A stretch of DNA of 64,000 nt, taken from NCBI GenBank assembly GCA_964389205.1, contig CAYMDH010000010.1, positions 22,775 to 86,774 on the forward strand, read 5' to 3'. The first letter of the stretch is position 1. The number at the start of each line of letters is the position of its first letter. Below are positions 1 through 7,450 of this stretch, one piece after another. The DNA comes from Leptobacterium sp964389205 (lineage in GTDB: Bacteria > Bacteroidota > Bacteroidia > Flavobacteriales > Flavobacteriaceae). The position numbers were made by a program, and so were the translations under genes. Under the pieces are notes generated by a model. That model was not told the DNA's origin. It saw only the letters and a list, made by a program, of their open reading frames with translations, and made no database searches.

Positions 1-25
1 TAAAATGTTCATCTTGATTTGCCAT
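1..25 (-). CDS. glyS: Partial CDS, probable glycyl-tRNA synthetase N-terminus
   Basis: An ATG on the minus strand at 25-23 opens a frame that runs off the left edge after MANQDEHF. These eight residues resemble the start of flavobacterial glycine-tRNA ligases as I remember them, and comF lies nearby as it often does beside glyS. Only eight codons are visible, so the identity is an inference. A TATTTTTG box lies just upstream at 37-30, but it is so close to the ATG that a leader would be almost absent; co-transcription from the gene ending at 62 is equally possible. Confidence 0.4.
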
Positions 26-61
26 ATCGCAAAAATAGAATTTTTAAAGTCAATTTAAATG

Positions 62-985
62 CTATTTCAGCTGAAAAGTAGTACTAGAAAGCAATTTTTC
101 TTGATAGAAGAGATTTACTATATAATTTCCTGAAAGAACTTCTTCTTGGGTTGTATTTATATAATCACAAACATCTATAGGCTTGTCTTTTATTTCTATA
201 GATAATCGTTTACTATACGTGAGAAGTTTATCATCAAACGTGATTGTTTTTTTGTTTCCCATCACATTATTTCGTGGGTTAATTATCTGTATAAAAACAT
301 CATTTTGAAGGTTTTTAAGTAATTTATTGGGCAATATTACAAAACAAGCCTGTATTAACTCTGTTCTACTTGCTTTATTGGTTTCTGTTGCTTTTCCATT
401 AGATCGTAATCTATACGATGTCCCTTTTAAGTTATATATCGTTAGGATAGAGCCATCTGTTATTTTACTGGTAAGTACTGTATTTGTTTTTTCTAAAGAA
501 TCTTTACTTTTTTCTAGAACATTATTAGAATCTTTCAATGCTTCAGAATATTCACTAAGGTCATTAATTTTAAGTTTACTAATATCTATTTCTCGTTCTA
601 ATAAAAGGTTTTGATATTGAATAGAATCGATGATTTTACGATAACGTTCATTTTCTTTTCTCATCGTAGATAATTCTCCTCTGTACGTTTGTAATACATT
701 ATAATCTATCTCTAATGATGCCAAAGAATCTAAAAGAGTCCCTATACGTTCTCTATTTTCTTTGATTTCTATGGCCACTTTCCCTTTTGCTTCGGTAAGT
801 TCTCCAAAGCTCTTTTGCATTTCTTTAAGATCATTAATAATCATCTCTTTTTCATTTGCTAAAAAAGAAACTTTCTCTCCACTTTCCATATAATTAAAGT
901 AAGTGAGACTTATTAATGTAGCAATTGCGAGAAATAGTGCTCCAAGTATTATTTTCTGACCTAATTGTTTATTTTGCGGCTTCAT
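62..985 (-). CDS. Membrane-anchored coiled-coil protein, function unknown
   Basis: This is a 307-residue protein I cannot assign to a named family. It has a short basic N-terminus, one membrane segment at about residues 9-31, then a long Glu/Lys/Leu-rich coiled-coil region at about 35-175, and a C-terminal beta-rich part that probably lies outside the cytoplasm. The layout fits a single-pass inner-membrane protein with a periplasmic coiled coil. It is divergent from comF, with 48 bases between the two starts, and lies upstream of the probable glyS on the same strand. The ATG at 985 puts the membrane segment right at the N-terminus, which supports this start. Confidence 0.7.
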   Translation of the reverse strand: MKPQNKQLGQKIILGALFLAIATLISLTYFNYMESGEKVSFLANEKEMIINDLKEMQKSFGELTEAKGKVAIEIKENRERIGTLLDSLASLEIDYNVLQTYRGELSTMRKENERYRKIIDSIQYQNLLLEREIDISKLKINDLSEYSEALKDSNNVLEKSKDSLEKTNTVLTSKITDGSILTIYNLKGTSYRLRSNGKATETNKASRTELIQACFVILPNKLLKNLQNDVFIQIINPRNNVMGNKKTITFDDKLLTYSKRLSIEIKDKPIDVCDYINTTQEEVLSGNYIVNLFYQEKLLSSTTFQLK

Positions 986-1004
986 GAATTTTTACATAGC
1001 TTTG
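974..1004 (+). promoter_or_regulatory. Promoter of comF (TTG / TAGCTTTG)
   Basis: A TTG at 974-976 and TAGCTTTG at 997-1004 are 20 bases apart. This matches the Bacteroidota sigma-factor consensus TTG - about 19-21 bases - TANNTTTG. The comF start codon is at 1034, leaving a leader of about 20-25 bases. The -33 box overlaps the start of the divergent gene ending at 985. Confidence 0.55.
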
Positions 1005-1033
1005 GTCAAGCATAACGATCATAGCTCCTTAAG

Positions 1034-1723
1034 TTGGTAAATATACTAAATGATATTGAAAGTTTATTCTTTCCAGACCTTTGTTTGGGATGCGAATCAA
1101 TGCTTTTTAAAAATGAAAATATCATTTGTGCAAATTGCAGACATGAACTTCCATTAACACATTATCACAAAATAAAAGAAAATCCTATTGAAAAAATTTT
1201 CTATGGAAGAGTTGTTATTGAAAATGCAACTGCATTCTTGAATTTTGAAAAAAAGAATATTACCCAAACGCTTATTCATCAATTAAAATATAAAGGACAT
1301 CAAAAAATTGGAGCCATGTTAGGAACATGGATGGCTACAGATTTAAAAAAAGATAGTAAATATCAAGATATTGATATTGTAATACCTGTACCTCTTCATA
1401 AAAAAAAATATCATAAAAGAGGATATAACCAAGTATCTTTATTTGCGAAAAGTTTGGCGTTAGGTCTAGACGCACATTTTGATGAAAACGTACTTCTTCG
1501 TATTCATAATACAAAAGCTCAGACATTTAAAAATAGAGTTATGAGAGGAACTAATGATCACACAATATTCTCTTTAGTAGATCATGAAAAATTAAACAAT
1601 AAACATATTTTATTAGTAGATGATGTTGTAACCACTGGCGCAACTATAGAAGCATGTGTTAAAAAGCTTCAGATTGTTACCAACATTAAAATTAGTATCG
1701 CCACTATGGCATTAACTCAGTGA
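1034..1723 (+). CDS. comF: ComF family phosphoribosyltransferase-like protein
   Basis: ComF-type proteins are needed for DNA uptake in naturally competent bacteria; many non-competent bacteria carry them with an unclear role. The 229-residue protein has the expected N-terminal zinc ribbon (Cys17, Cys20, Cys32, Cys35) and a phosphoribosyltransferase domain. The family stretch PVPLHKKKYHKRGYNQ lies near residues 118-133, and the PRPP loop VDDVVTTGAT near 195-204. The start is a TTG codon; no in-frame ATG lies before the zinc ribbon. A good promoter is visible upstream. Other competence genes are not in view, so uptake function is not shown here. Confidence 0.88.
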   Translation: MVNILNDIESLFFPDLCLGCESMLFKNENIICANCRHELPLTHYHKIKENPIEKIFYGRVVIENATAFLNFEKKNITQTLIHQLKYKGHQKIGAMLGTWMATDLKKDSKYQDIDIVIPVPLHKKKYHKRGYNQVSLFAKSLALGLDAHFDENVLLRIHNTKAQTFKNRVMRGTNDHTIFSLVDHEKLNNKHILLVDDVVTTGATIEACVKKLQIVTNIKISIATMALTQ

Positions 1724-1803
1724 TTTTATTGGTATTTTGTGATTTCTCATTTCTAGATTATTAAAAATAGTTGTTATTTTGCAACCTAACAAGCTGGAGG
1801 TTC

Positions 1804-3414
1804 ATGAAGGATAAAGTTATTCGGGTTGGTTTATTTTTTGCGATATTGGTATCGCTTATAAACTGTGCTAAAAGAGGAACTCCAGGTGGGGGCCCAAGAG
1901 ATATAACATCTCCTGAAATAACAAAAGCATCTCCAAAATTAAACACTACTAATTTTAAAGGGAAAAGAATTCGTATTTCATTTAATGAGTATATAAAACT
2001 CAATGAACTACAAAAACAATTAATCATTTCACCACCTTTAAAACAATTTCCTCAAATTAGACCCCAAGGAAGTGCAAATACTTTTATAGACATTATCATA
2101 AAAGATACCTTAAGAGAAAACACAACCTATGTGTTAAATTTTGGACAGAGTATTGTAGATAATAACGAAGGAAATCCTTATTCTTTTTTTAAGTATGTGT
2201 TTTCTACTGGAGATTATATAGATTCTTTAACCGTTTCAGGTTTTATAAAAGATGCCAAAAAAAAAGAAGCAGATGAATTTGTGTCTGTTATGTTATATGA
2301 AATTGATTCTACTTATACAGATTCTATTATTTATAAAAAACCTCCCACTTATATAACAAATACTTTAGATAGTGTTGTTAGTTTTGAACTTACAAATTTG
2401 AAAGCAGGGAAATATATGTTGATTGCAATGAAGGATATTAGCAGCAACAATTTATTTAATCAAAAAACAGATAAAATAGCCTTTATTGAAAATTTCATAG
2501 AAATTCCAACAGATAGTATTTATACATTAAACTTATTTAAAGAAATAAACGACTACAGAGCTTCTAAACCTTCTTTGGTTTCTAAAAATCGTATTATTTT
2601 TGGTTATGAAGGAGATCCCGAGAACAAGATGAATATTGAGTTATTATCTGATGTTCCTGATGATTTTCACTATAAAATTGTAAAAGAACATGAAAAAGAC
2701 ACTTTAAATTATTGGTTTACTCCTATTGATGTAGATTCTTTAATTTTTAAAGTTTCACACCCTACCAAAATAGATACTTTTAATATAAAATTTAAAGATT
2801 TATATAATGATTCTCTAATATTAACTCCTAAAGAAAGAAGGAATATAAAATTTGGCAATCCTTATATAATACATGCTAATATCCCGTTGGTTAAAAACGA
2901 CACAAATAAAATAACACTCATTGACAAAGATTCTATCTCGATTCCTTTTAATGCTGAGATAGACTCTTTAAAAAATGAATTCAAAATTTTGTGGGAAATC
3001 GCTCCAAGTGAACGATATCAATTAAAAATGCTTCCAGGAGCGTTGGAAGATTTTTATGGAAATAGTAACGATACCATCAATTATTTTATTAATTCTAAAG
3101 GATATGCAGATTTAGGGAGTATTAATGTTACCCTACAAAATGTTACTTCTTTCCCTCTTATTATTCAATTAATTGATGATAATGGAGATGTTGCTGTAGA
3201 ACAATTCGCAGACAGCTCTCAATTTAATTATGATTTTAGATATCTCAATCCTGGAAATTATTTTCTCCGTGTTATTTTTGACTCTAACGGAAATAAAAAA
3301 TGGGATACAGGCAATTATCTTCAAAAGTTACAACCCGAGAGAATTGCATATTATCCGGAAGCTATAGAACTCCGAGCTAACTGGGAACCTCAAATACGAT
3401 TTATTTTAGATTAA
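1804..3414 (+). CDS. Ig-like (Big_5-type) domain lipoprotein
   Basis: From the ATG at 1804 the protein is 536 residues with a lipoprotein signal ending at Cys21 (SLINC), so it is probably anchored to a membrane facing the periplasm or surface. The frame stays open 33 bases further upstream to an ATG at 1771, but the signal peptide fits only the 1804 start. After the lipobox comes the stretch RGTPGGGPRDITSPE and a bacterial Ig-like domain (about residues 35-135), typical of a family found throughout Bacteroidota next to housekeeping genes. The remainder is beta-rich. Function is unknown. The last 14 bases overlap the convergent nitrilase gene. Confidence 0.8.
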   Translation: MKDKVIRVGLFFAILVSLINCAKRGTPGGGPRDITSPEITKASPKLNTTNFKGKRIRISFNEYIKLNELQKQLIISPPLKQFPQIRPQGSANTFIDIIIKDTLRENTTYVLNFGQSIVDNNEGNPYSFFKYVFSTGDYIDSLTVSGFIKDAKKKEADEFVSVMLYEIDSTYTDSIIYKKPPTYITNTLDSVVSFELTNLKAGKYMLIAMKDISSNNLFNQKTDKIAFIENFIEIPTDSIYTLNLFKEINDYRASKPSLVSKNRIIFGYEGDPENKMNIELLSDVPDDFHYKIVKEHEKDTLNYWFTPIDVDSLIFKVSHPTKIDTFNIKFKDLYNDSLILTPKERRNIKFGNPYIIHANIPLVKNDTNKITLIDKDSISIPFNAEIDSLKNEFKILWEIAPSERYQLKMLPGALEDFYGNSNDTINYFINSKGYADLGSINVTLQNVTSFPLIIQLIDDNGDVAVEQFADSSQFNYDFRYLNPGNYFLRVIFDSNGNKKWDTGNYLQKLQPERIAYYPEAIELRANWEPQIRFILD

Positions 3415-4171
3415 AAACATCTCGATCTTGTAAAAACATGAGTTTACGACGATAAAGTTCAATGTTTCTTTTAGATATTTCTACAAGAATGGTTTCTTCC
3501 GTTTCACTATAACCTATTCTATCTCCTAAAACATCATATACTGCAGAATGTCCTGAATATTCATGCCCATTCTCATCTTTTCCAACCCTATTAACACCCA
3601 CACAATATGCCATGTTTTCAATAGCTCTCGCTTTTAAAAGTGCATCCCATGCATTTATACGTGGTTTGGGCCAATTGGCAACATATAGAAGTAAATCATA
3701 ATCTTCTGTATTTCTTGCCCAAACAGGAAAGCGAAGATCATAACATACTAACGGGCAGATTTTCCAGTCTTTATATTTAAGTATTAGTTTTTCCTTTCCT
3801 CTTTCATATACTTCATGCTCTCCTGCTAACGTAAATGTATGTCGTTTATCATAGTATTCTATTGTACCCTCTGGTTTTACAAATAGAAAACGATTATACG
3901 ATTTCTCATCAACCTTAATAACAACACTCCCACATATTGCTGCGTTTTTTATTTTTGATTGTTTTTTCATCCAGTTTACGGTGTTCCCTTCCATAGTTTC
4001 TGAAACTTTAGAAGGATTCATTGTAAATCCGGTCGAAAACATTTCTGGTAGTATAATAATATCAACTGTTTCTTTGATATCATTAATCCTATTCTCTATA
4101 TTCTTTAGATTCTTATTAGGATCTTCCCAGACCAGACTTGTTTGAACTAATGCTAATTTTAGTGATTTCAT
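3401..4171 (-). CDS. Carbon-nitrogen hydrolase, omega-amidase type
   Basis: A 256-residue nitrilase-superfamily enzyme. The catalytic triad is visible: Glu43 (in ILPEMFSTGF), Lys109 (YDKRHTF) and Cys143 (PLVCYDLRF). It resembles YafV/Nit2 omega-amidases, which hydrolyse alpha-ketoglutaramate and alpha-ketosuccinamate to the corresponding keto acids, so a role in salvage of glutamine transamination products is likely. No signal peptide is seen, so it is cytoplasmic. It sits 23 bases after the ankyrin gene on the same strand and could be co-transcribed with it. The exact substrate is inferred from family resemblance. Confidence 0.88.
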   Translation of the reverse strand: MKSLKLALVQTSLVWEDPNKNLKNIENRINDIKETVDIIILPEMFSTGFTMNPSKVSETMEGNTVNWMKKQSKIKNAAICGSVVIKVDEKSYNRFLFVKPEGTIEYYDKRHTFTLAGEHEVYERGKEKLILKYKDWKICPLVCYDLRFPVWARNTEDYDLLLYVANWPKPRINAWDALLKARAIENMAYCVGVNRVGKDENGHEYSGHSAVYDVLGDRIGYSETEETILVEISKRNIELYRRKLMFLQDRDVFNLK

Positions 4172-4194
4172 TATTGTAGATATAATTTAAAAGA

Positions 4195-4671
4195 CTATGA
4201 TTCTAATAAAACCACAAGATTGCTTAATCCTTGCATTTTTGCATGGCTTGCAGCAGTATTTCCTCTAAGGTCTTTTATAGAAGGATCTGCCCCATTTGCA
4301 AGTAATAATTTAGCAATACTTTCGTGCCCAAAGGTAGCTGCATAAATAAGTGCAGTAGCTCCATTTCCATTTACTGAATTCACATTAGCCCCTCTTTCAA
4401 TAAGAGTCTCGGCAACTTGCTTATAGCCTTTAAAGCAAACACCCATAAGAGCTGTGTTGCCTGCACTATCTTTATCATCAATACCTGCATTAAGATCTAA
4501 TAAAAGATTTGTTACTTCAATATGATTGTAATATGCTGCTAAAACCAAAGGTGTAGACCCTCGGGTATCTCTTGTACTTACTAAATTTGGTTCTGAAACC
4601 AACATTGATTTTATAATGGAAGCATCTCCATCTCGGAGTGCATTAAAAAAAGATTCTGTTGTTGTTTTCAT
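4195..4671 (-). CDS. Ankyrin-repeat protein
   Basis: A 158-residue protein made almost wholly of four ankyrin repeats, for example RGSTPLVLAAYYNHIEVTNL and GATALIYAATFGHESIAKLL. Ankyrin repeats mediate protein-protein contacts. In many Gram-negative bacteria a similar small ankyrin protein is encoded beside a catalase and supports it, but no catalase is in view here. The ATG at 4671 is chosen over one at 4698 because the upstream codons lie inside a hairpin and lack repeat character. No signal peptide is visible. Confidence 0.8.
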   Translation of the reverse strand: MKTTTESFFNALRDGDASIIKSMLVSEPNLVSTRDTRGSTPLVLAAYYNHIEVTNLLLDLNAGIDDKDSAGNTALMGVCFKGYKQVAETLIERGANVNSVNGNGATALIYAATFGHESIAKLLLANGADPSIKDLRGNTAASHAKMQGLSNLVVLLES

Positions 4672-4686
4672 TGTATAAAAATAATT

Positions 4687-4721
4687 AAAAAAGAGCAAAC
4701 ATCAATTGATGTCTACTCTTT
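4687..4721 (-). terminator. Terminator-like hairpin upstream of the ankyrin gene
   Basis: The perfect palindrome ACATCAATTGATGT is flanked by AAAGAG/CTCTTT arms, giving a long hairpin. On the minus strand it is followed by CTTTTTTAATT, as in an intrinsic terminator. It lies directly ahead of the ankyrin start at 4671, with no minus-strand gene before it. It could be a 5' attenuator or the leftover terminator of a lost gene. Confidence 0.5.
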
Positions 4722-5037
4722 GAGGAAAATTATGTTCATAGCAATTTTTCTCAATTATAAAATTACAATATATATCTCTTGAAACTCTAAACAATTAATT
4801 GTTTACAACTATCTAAATATAGATTTTAATTATTTCATTAAATCATTTTAATAGACAATTCTTATTTGACATATGTGTTTTTATGATTGAAAATGACAAA
4901 AAATAAAGGCGAATTTATAGTGTTTAGAATTTATAAATATCGACTCGAAATATATAAATCGTCACAACATACACTTTAAAATACGCACTCTTCAAATTAA
5001 TTTAGAGGTCAAATGTTAATCTTAAAAACTATTAATT
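4722..5037. other. Gene-free stretch
   Basis: This 316-base stretch is very AT-rich and has no ORF with coding character on either strand. I found no clean TANNTTTG promoter box. It presumably carries the promoter and leader of the peptide genes starting at 5038. Confidence 0.5.
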
Positions 5038-5232
5038 ATGAAAAAACAAAATCTTAAAAGTTTATCATTAAACAAGAAAATGATTTCTAAGTTAGACGAT
5101 CAATCGGATATTAAAGGTGGTATGAATCCTCTTACTGGTTCTTGTATATTATGTACTCCATCCTTAATTCTATGCCCAAAAACAGAGGATTTTGTTTGTC
5201 ATACCCAAAATAATACATGTGGTTTGCTTTAA
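5038..5232 (+). CDS. KGG-leader precursor peptide 1 (five Cys)
   Basis: A 64-residue peptide of the Bacteroidota natural-product-precursor group (annotated in databases as class I lanthipeptide-like or TIGR04149-like). The leader MKKQNLKSLSLNKK continues to a double glycine at residues 27-28, where a C39-type peptidase would cut. The predicted 36-residue core has five cysteines (36, 39, 46, 54, 61) and many Ser/Thr, so disulfides or thioether rings are possible. No lanthionine synthetase, radical SAM enzyme or peptidase-transporter is in the window, so any maturation would be encoded elsewhere. It leads a run of three sister peptides. Confidence 0.8.
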   Translation: MKKQNLKSLSLNKKMISKLDDQSDIKGGMNPLTGSCILCTPSLILCPKTEDFVCHTQNNTCGLL

Positions 5233-5260
5233 TAACCAGTAATTGTTTTAACCAGAAATT

Positions 5261-5437
5261 ATGAAAAAAAGAAATCTTAAGAGTTTAGAATTAAAAAAAG
5301 AGGTCATTTCAAAAATCCAAGAAAATAGTATTAAAGGTGGGGTTTTAACTCCAGGAACTATTCAACAAACACAATTTTTGTGTGTTTCTCAAATATATGA
5401 TGGGGAAGATAATTGTATCTCTATAATTAAAAGGTAG
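5261..5437 (+). CDS. KGG-leader precursor peptide 2 (FLC...GEDNC core)
   Basis: A 58-residue peptide. The leader MKKRNLKSLELKKEVISK is clearly related to that of the preceding gene and ends in KGG at residues 25-27. The core contains FLCVSQIYDGEDNCISI, with two cysteines 11 residues apart. The core closely matches the minus-strand peptide at 11689-11853, so the core itself, and not just the leader, is under selection. It starts 28 bases after peptide 1 stops and is probably in the same transcript. Function unknown: peptide natural product or signalling peptide. Confidence 0.75.
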   Translation: MKKRNLKSLELKKEVISKIQENSIKGGVLTPGTIQQTQFLCVSQIYDGEDNCISIIKR

Positions 5438-5528
5438 CAATATTAAGAACGCAAAGAAATTGTCATTGTCATTCACAATTTCTGATTGTGCCAAAATTTA
5501 GAATGACCTAAAACTAAAACATTTTATT

Positions 5529-5723
5529 ATGAAAAAAAAGAGTAGAAATTTAAGTTTAAAGAAAAAAACGATTTCTAATTTAGAGACTTCTTTATTAAAA
5601 GGAGGTTCTGGCGGACCAGGAAGTATACTAAGCGTTTTTTGTTCAAATTATTGTTCAGTACAATGTGGAGGAACAATAGAGTGCCCACCAAAACCTTCTG
5701 GAGGTCCTTGTAATAAAAAATAA
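5529..5723 (+). CDS. KGG-leader precursor peptide 3 (five Cys, Gly/Pro-rich)
   Basis: A 64-residue peptide with leader MKKKSRNLSLKKKTISNL and a double glycine at residues 25-26. The core is rich in Gly, Ser and Pro and has five cysteines (38, 42, 46, 52, 61), including a CxxxC-xxx-C spacing. It is followed within a few bases by a strong intrinsic terminator, which probably ends a three-peptide transcript. No maturation enzymes are adjacent. Confidence 0.78.
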   Translation: MKKKSRNLSLKKKTISNLETSLLKGGSGGPGSILSVFCSNYCSVQCGGTIECPPKPSGGPCNKK

Positions 5724-5727
5724 TTAT

Positions 5728-5753
5728 AAAAGCGGGGCTTTCCCGCTTTTTTT
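5728..5753 (+). terminator. Intrinsic terminator after the precursor-peptide run
   Basis: A perfect nine-base-pair stem, AAAAGCGGG (5728-5736) with CCCGCTTTT (5742-5750), and a five-base loop, followed by more T. It lies just after the stop of peptide 3. Confidence 0.85.
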
Positions 5754-5809
5754 AATTTATACTAACAAATATAATATTACCTGTATGCTGTGGTTGTAAA
5801 ACCAAAACT

Positions 5810-5989
5810 ATGAAAAAGCAAAATCTAAAAGTTTAGAATTAAATAAAAATGATTTCTAAGTTAGATAATCAAATTAAAGAAGGCATTAAATCTTATACTG
5901 ACAGATGTTTAACACTCGATGAAATTTGCAAAGAGTTATCATTTAATCCTAATTGCAGAAGCTTAATTTGTTGTCCTCAGCAGGAATAA
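5810..5989 (+). pseudogene. Decayed KGG-leader precursor peptide
   Basis: An ATG at 5810 begins MKKQNLK, the same leader as peptide 1, then hits a stop. Alignment with the gene at 5038 needs a one-base loss (CTTAAAAG to CTAAAAG) and a two-base loss before ATGATTTCTAAG; after these the frame is restored. From the internal ATG at 5849 the frame reads MISKLDNQIKEGIK and ends at 5989 with a core holding several cysteines (SLICCPQQE). The double glycine is also lost (KEG). Either a dead copy, or a 46-residue leaderless product from 5849; decay is more likely. Confidence 0.75.
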
Positions 5990-5995
5990 TTTTTT

Positions 5996-6020
5996 AAACG
6001 GTGGTAATGTCCGTTTTTTT
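5996..6020. terminator. Intrinsic terminator between convergent genes
   Basis: AAACGG (5996-6001) pairs with CCGTTT (6011-6016), followed by a T run to 6020. It fits the plus-strand peptide remnant, and the T-rich flank at 5991-5995 reads as A on the other strand, so use from the minus side is doubtful. Confidence 0.55.
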
Positions 6021-6047
6021 AATTTTAATAATATATTCAATTAATTC

Positions 6048-7439
6048 TCAACGTTTTCCTGGCGTAAAAATACCAGGAGCATCTTGCGGTTCGTTGAAAG
6101 TACCTTCACCTCCTGTATCATTATAAATGGTCCACTCAGAAAATGTATATTTTGTAGTTGCTTTGGTAATTGTAATTTTTCTATTTGCTCTTCCGTCTTC
6201 AAATTCATGATTGGTTCCAGATCCATCTTCTCCTATAATTCCAAATACATCAATCACATTTCCATTTGCATCAATCAATTCAAAATTATCATCTCCATTA
6301 GAACCTGCTGGCCCTCCTGATGTTCCTTCCATGTCTGGAGAAAACCCAAATACTTTTTCAAATTCTATTGCATTTACAGCAATAACAAAAGTAGTATGAG
6401 CTTGCAATATAAATCCTGATAAATCTGCACTGGAACTAATTGTTGTATTTTCATTTGTGTATCTCTTAATTTCCCATCCATCTAAGTTTATAGGAATATC
6501 ATTTGCATTATATATTTCAATAAAACGTACTTGAGCATTATTATTAGGATCTGCTATTTCTGAAAAAAATAATCGTTCTGTTTTAGCTTCAATTAAAGGG
6601 GTCTCACATGAAAATACAAAACCACCGCATCGTTCTTCTATAAAAATAACATCGCTTGTATCTCTAATTGTTAATTGATATTCATCTCCTGATTTTCCTA
6701 ATACTCCTACTAATTCTCCACTACCTGAGGGTAACATACTATCTTGAAAATCTGAAAAACCACTATTGTTTAGTATAATTTCACTACCATCACAATCTCT
6801 TAAAGCACGCTCAGTACGTTCTTGTGAAATTGCATATGATTTGCAAATATCTTCTGGAGCTACTTCTATATTTTCTATTTTGATTAATGTATTTATTAAA
6901 CTGTCATTTATTTCTGTTAATAATACATCAAAAGGTTGTATTTTCTGTATAAGGTCACAAGAAGAAAAAATATGAGAACGCACTTGAACTAAAGGTAAAC
7001 GACCTACAGATAATGTTCCTCCTGTATTTGTAAAAACACCTCCTAACTCAAAAACGCCATTTCTATTCCCTAAATACAAGTTCTTTAGTTTTATAATAAC
7101 CTTACTTCCTCTTTCATAAAAAAGATGAGATTCTCTAAGATCTATATTTATTTGAAAGCCTTCTTTAGGATTCTGGAAATCATCTTGGAAATGTAATGTT
7201 CCAAAAAAATTACCGGCAAGATCACTAGAAATTATATATCCTTCTATAATTAAATCTTCCTGAATTTGAATAATTCTATCCTTATAAAGTTTTTTTACTT
7301 CTTTAAAAGAGGTATTTACTATAACTTCAGAATTAACACATAGTTTTTCTGGTTCATCAAAGGTTTCATTCTGTGTACAAGATATAAATGCTAAAAAAAG
7401 GAAGTAATATGCAACGCTTGTTTTTAAAAATGTTTTCAT
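6048..7439 (-). CDS. DUF5689 / lamin-tail-domain lipoprotein
   Basis: From the ATG at 7439 the protein is 463 residues with a lipoprotein signal ending at Cys21 (AFISC). The N-terminal half (about 30-250) resembles DUF5689, an OB-like region (DLIIEGYIISSD). The C-terminal half (about 300-450) is a lamin-tail domain (FIEIYNANDIPINLDGWEIK), ending in TPGKR as often seen in secreted Bacteroidota nucleases and phosphatases. It starts 12 bases after the TonB receptor gene and is surely co-transcribed. The trio of receptor, this lipoprotein and a secreted endonuclease suggests surface capture of nucleic acid or phosphate; this is inferred from context. A start at 7502 would overlap the receptor and lose the signal. 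Confidence 0.82.
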   Translation of the reverse strand: MKTFLKTSVAYYFLFLAFISCTQNETFDEPEKLCVNSEVIVNTSFKEVKKLYKDRIIQIQEDLIIEGYIISSDLAGNFFGTLHFQDDFQNPKEGFQINIDLRESHLFYERGSKVIIKLKNLYLGNRNGVFELGGVFTNTGGTLSVGRLPLVQVRSHIFSSCDLIQKIQPFDVLLTEINDSLINTLIKIENIEVAPEDICKSYAISQERTERALRDCDGSEIILNNSGFSDFQDSMLPSGSGELVGVLGKSGDEYQLTIRDTSDVIFIEERCGGFVFSCETPLIEAKTERLFFSEIADPNNNAQVRFIEIYNANDIPINLDGWEIKRYTNENTTISSSADLSGFILQAHTTFVIAVNAIEFEKVFGFSPDMEGTSGGPAGSNGDDNFELIDANGNVIDVFGIIGEDGSGTNHEFEDGRANRKITITKATTKYTFSEWTIYNDTGGEGTFNEPQDAPGIFTPGKR

Positions 7440-7450
7440 TTTATATATCA

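Noticed and set aside
327..614. 95-residue plus-strand ORF inside the coiled-coil gene
   Set aside because: It is antisense to the 62-985 gene, has no homologous character and no spacing that suggests its own promoter.
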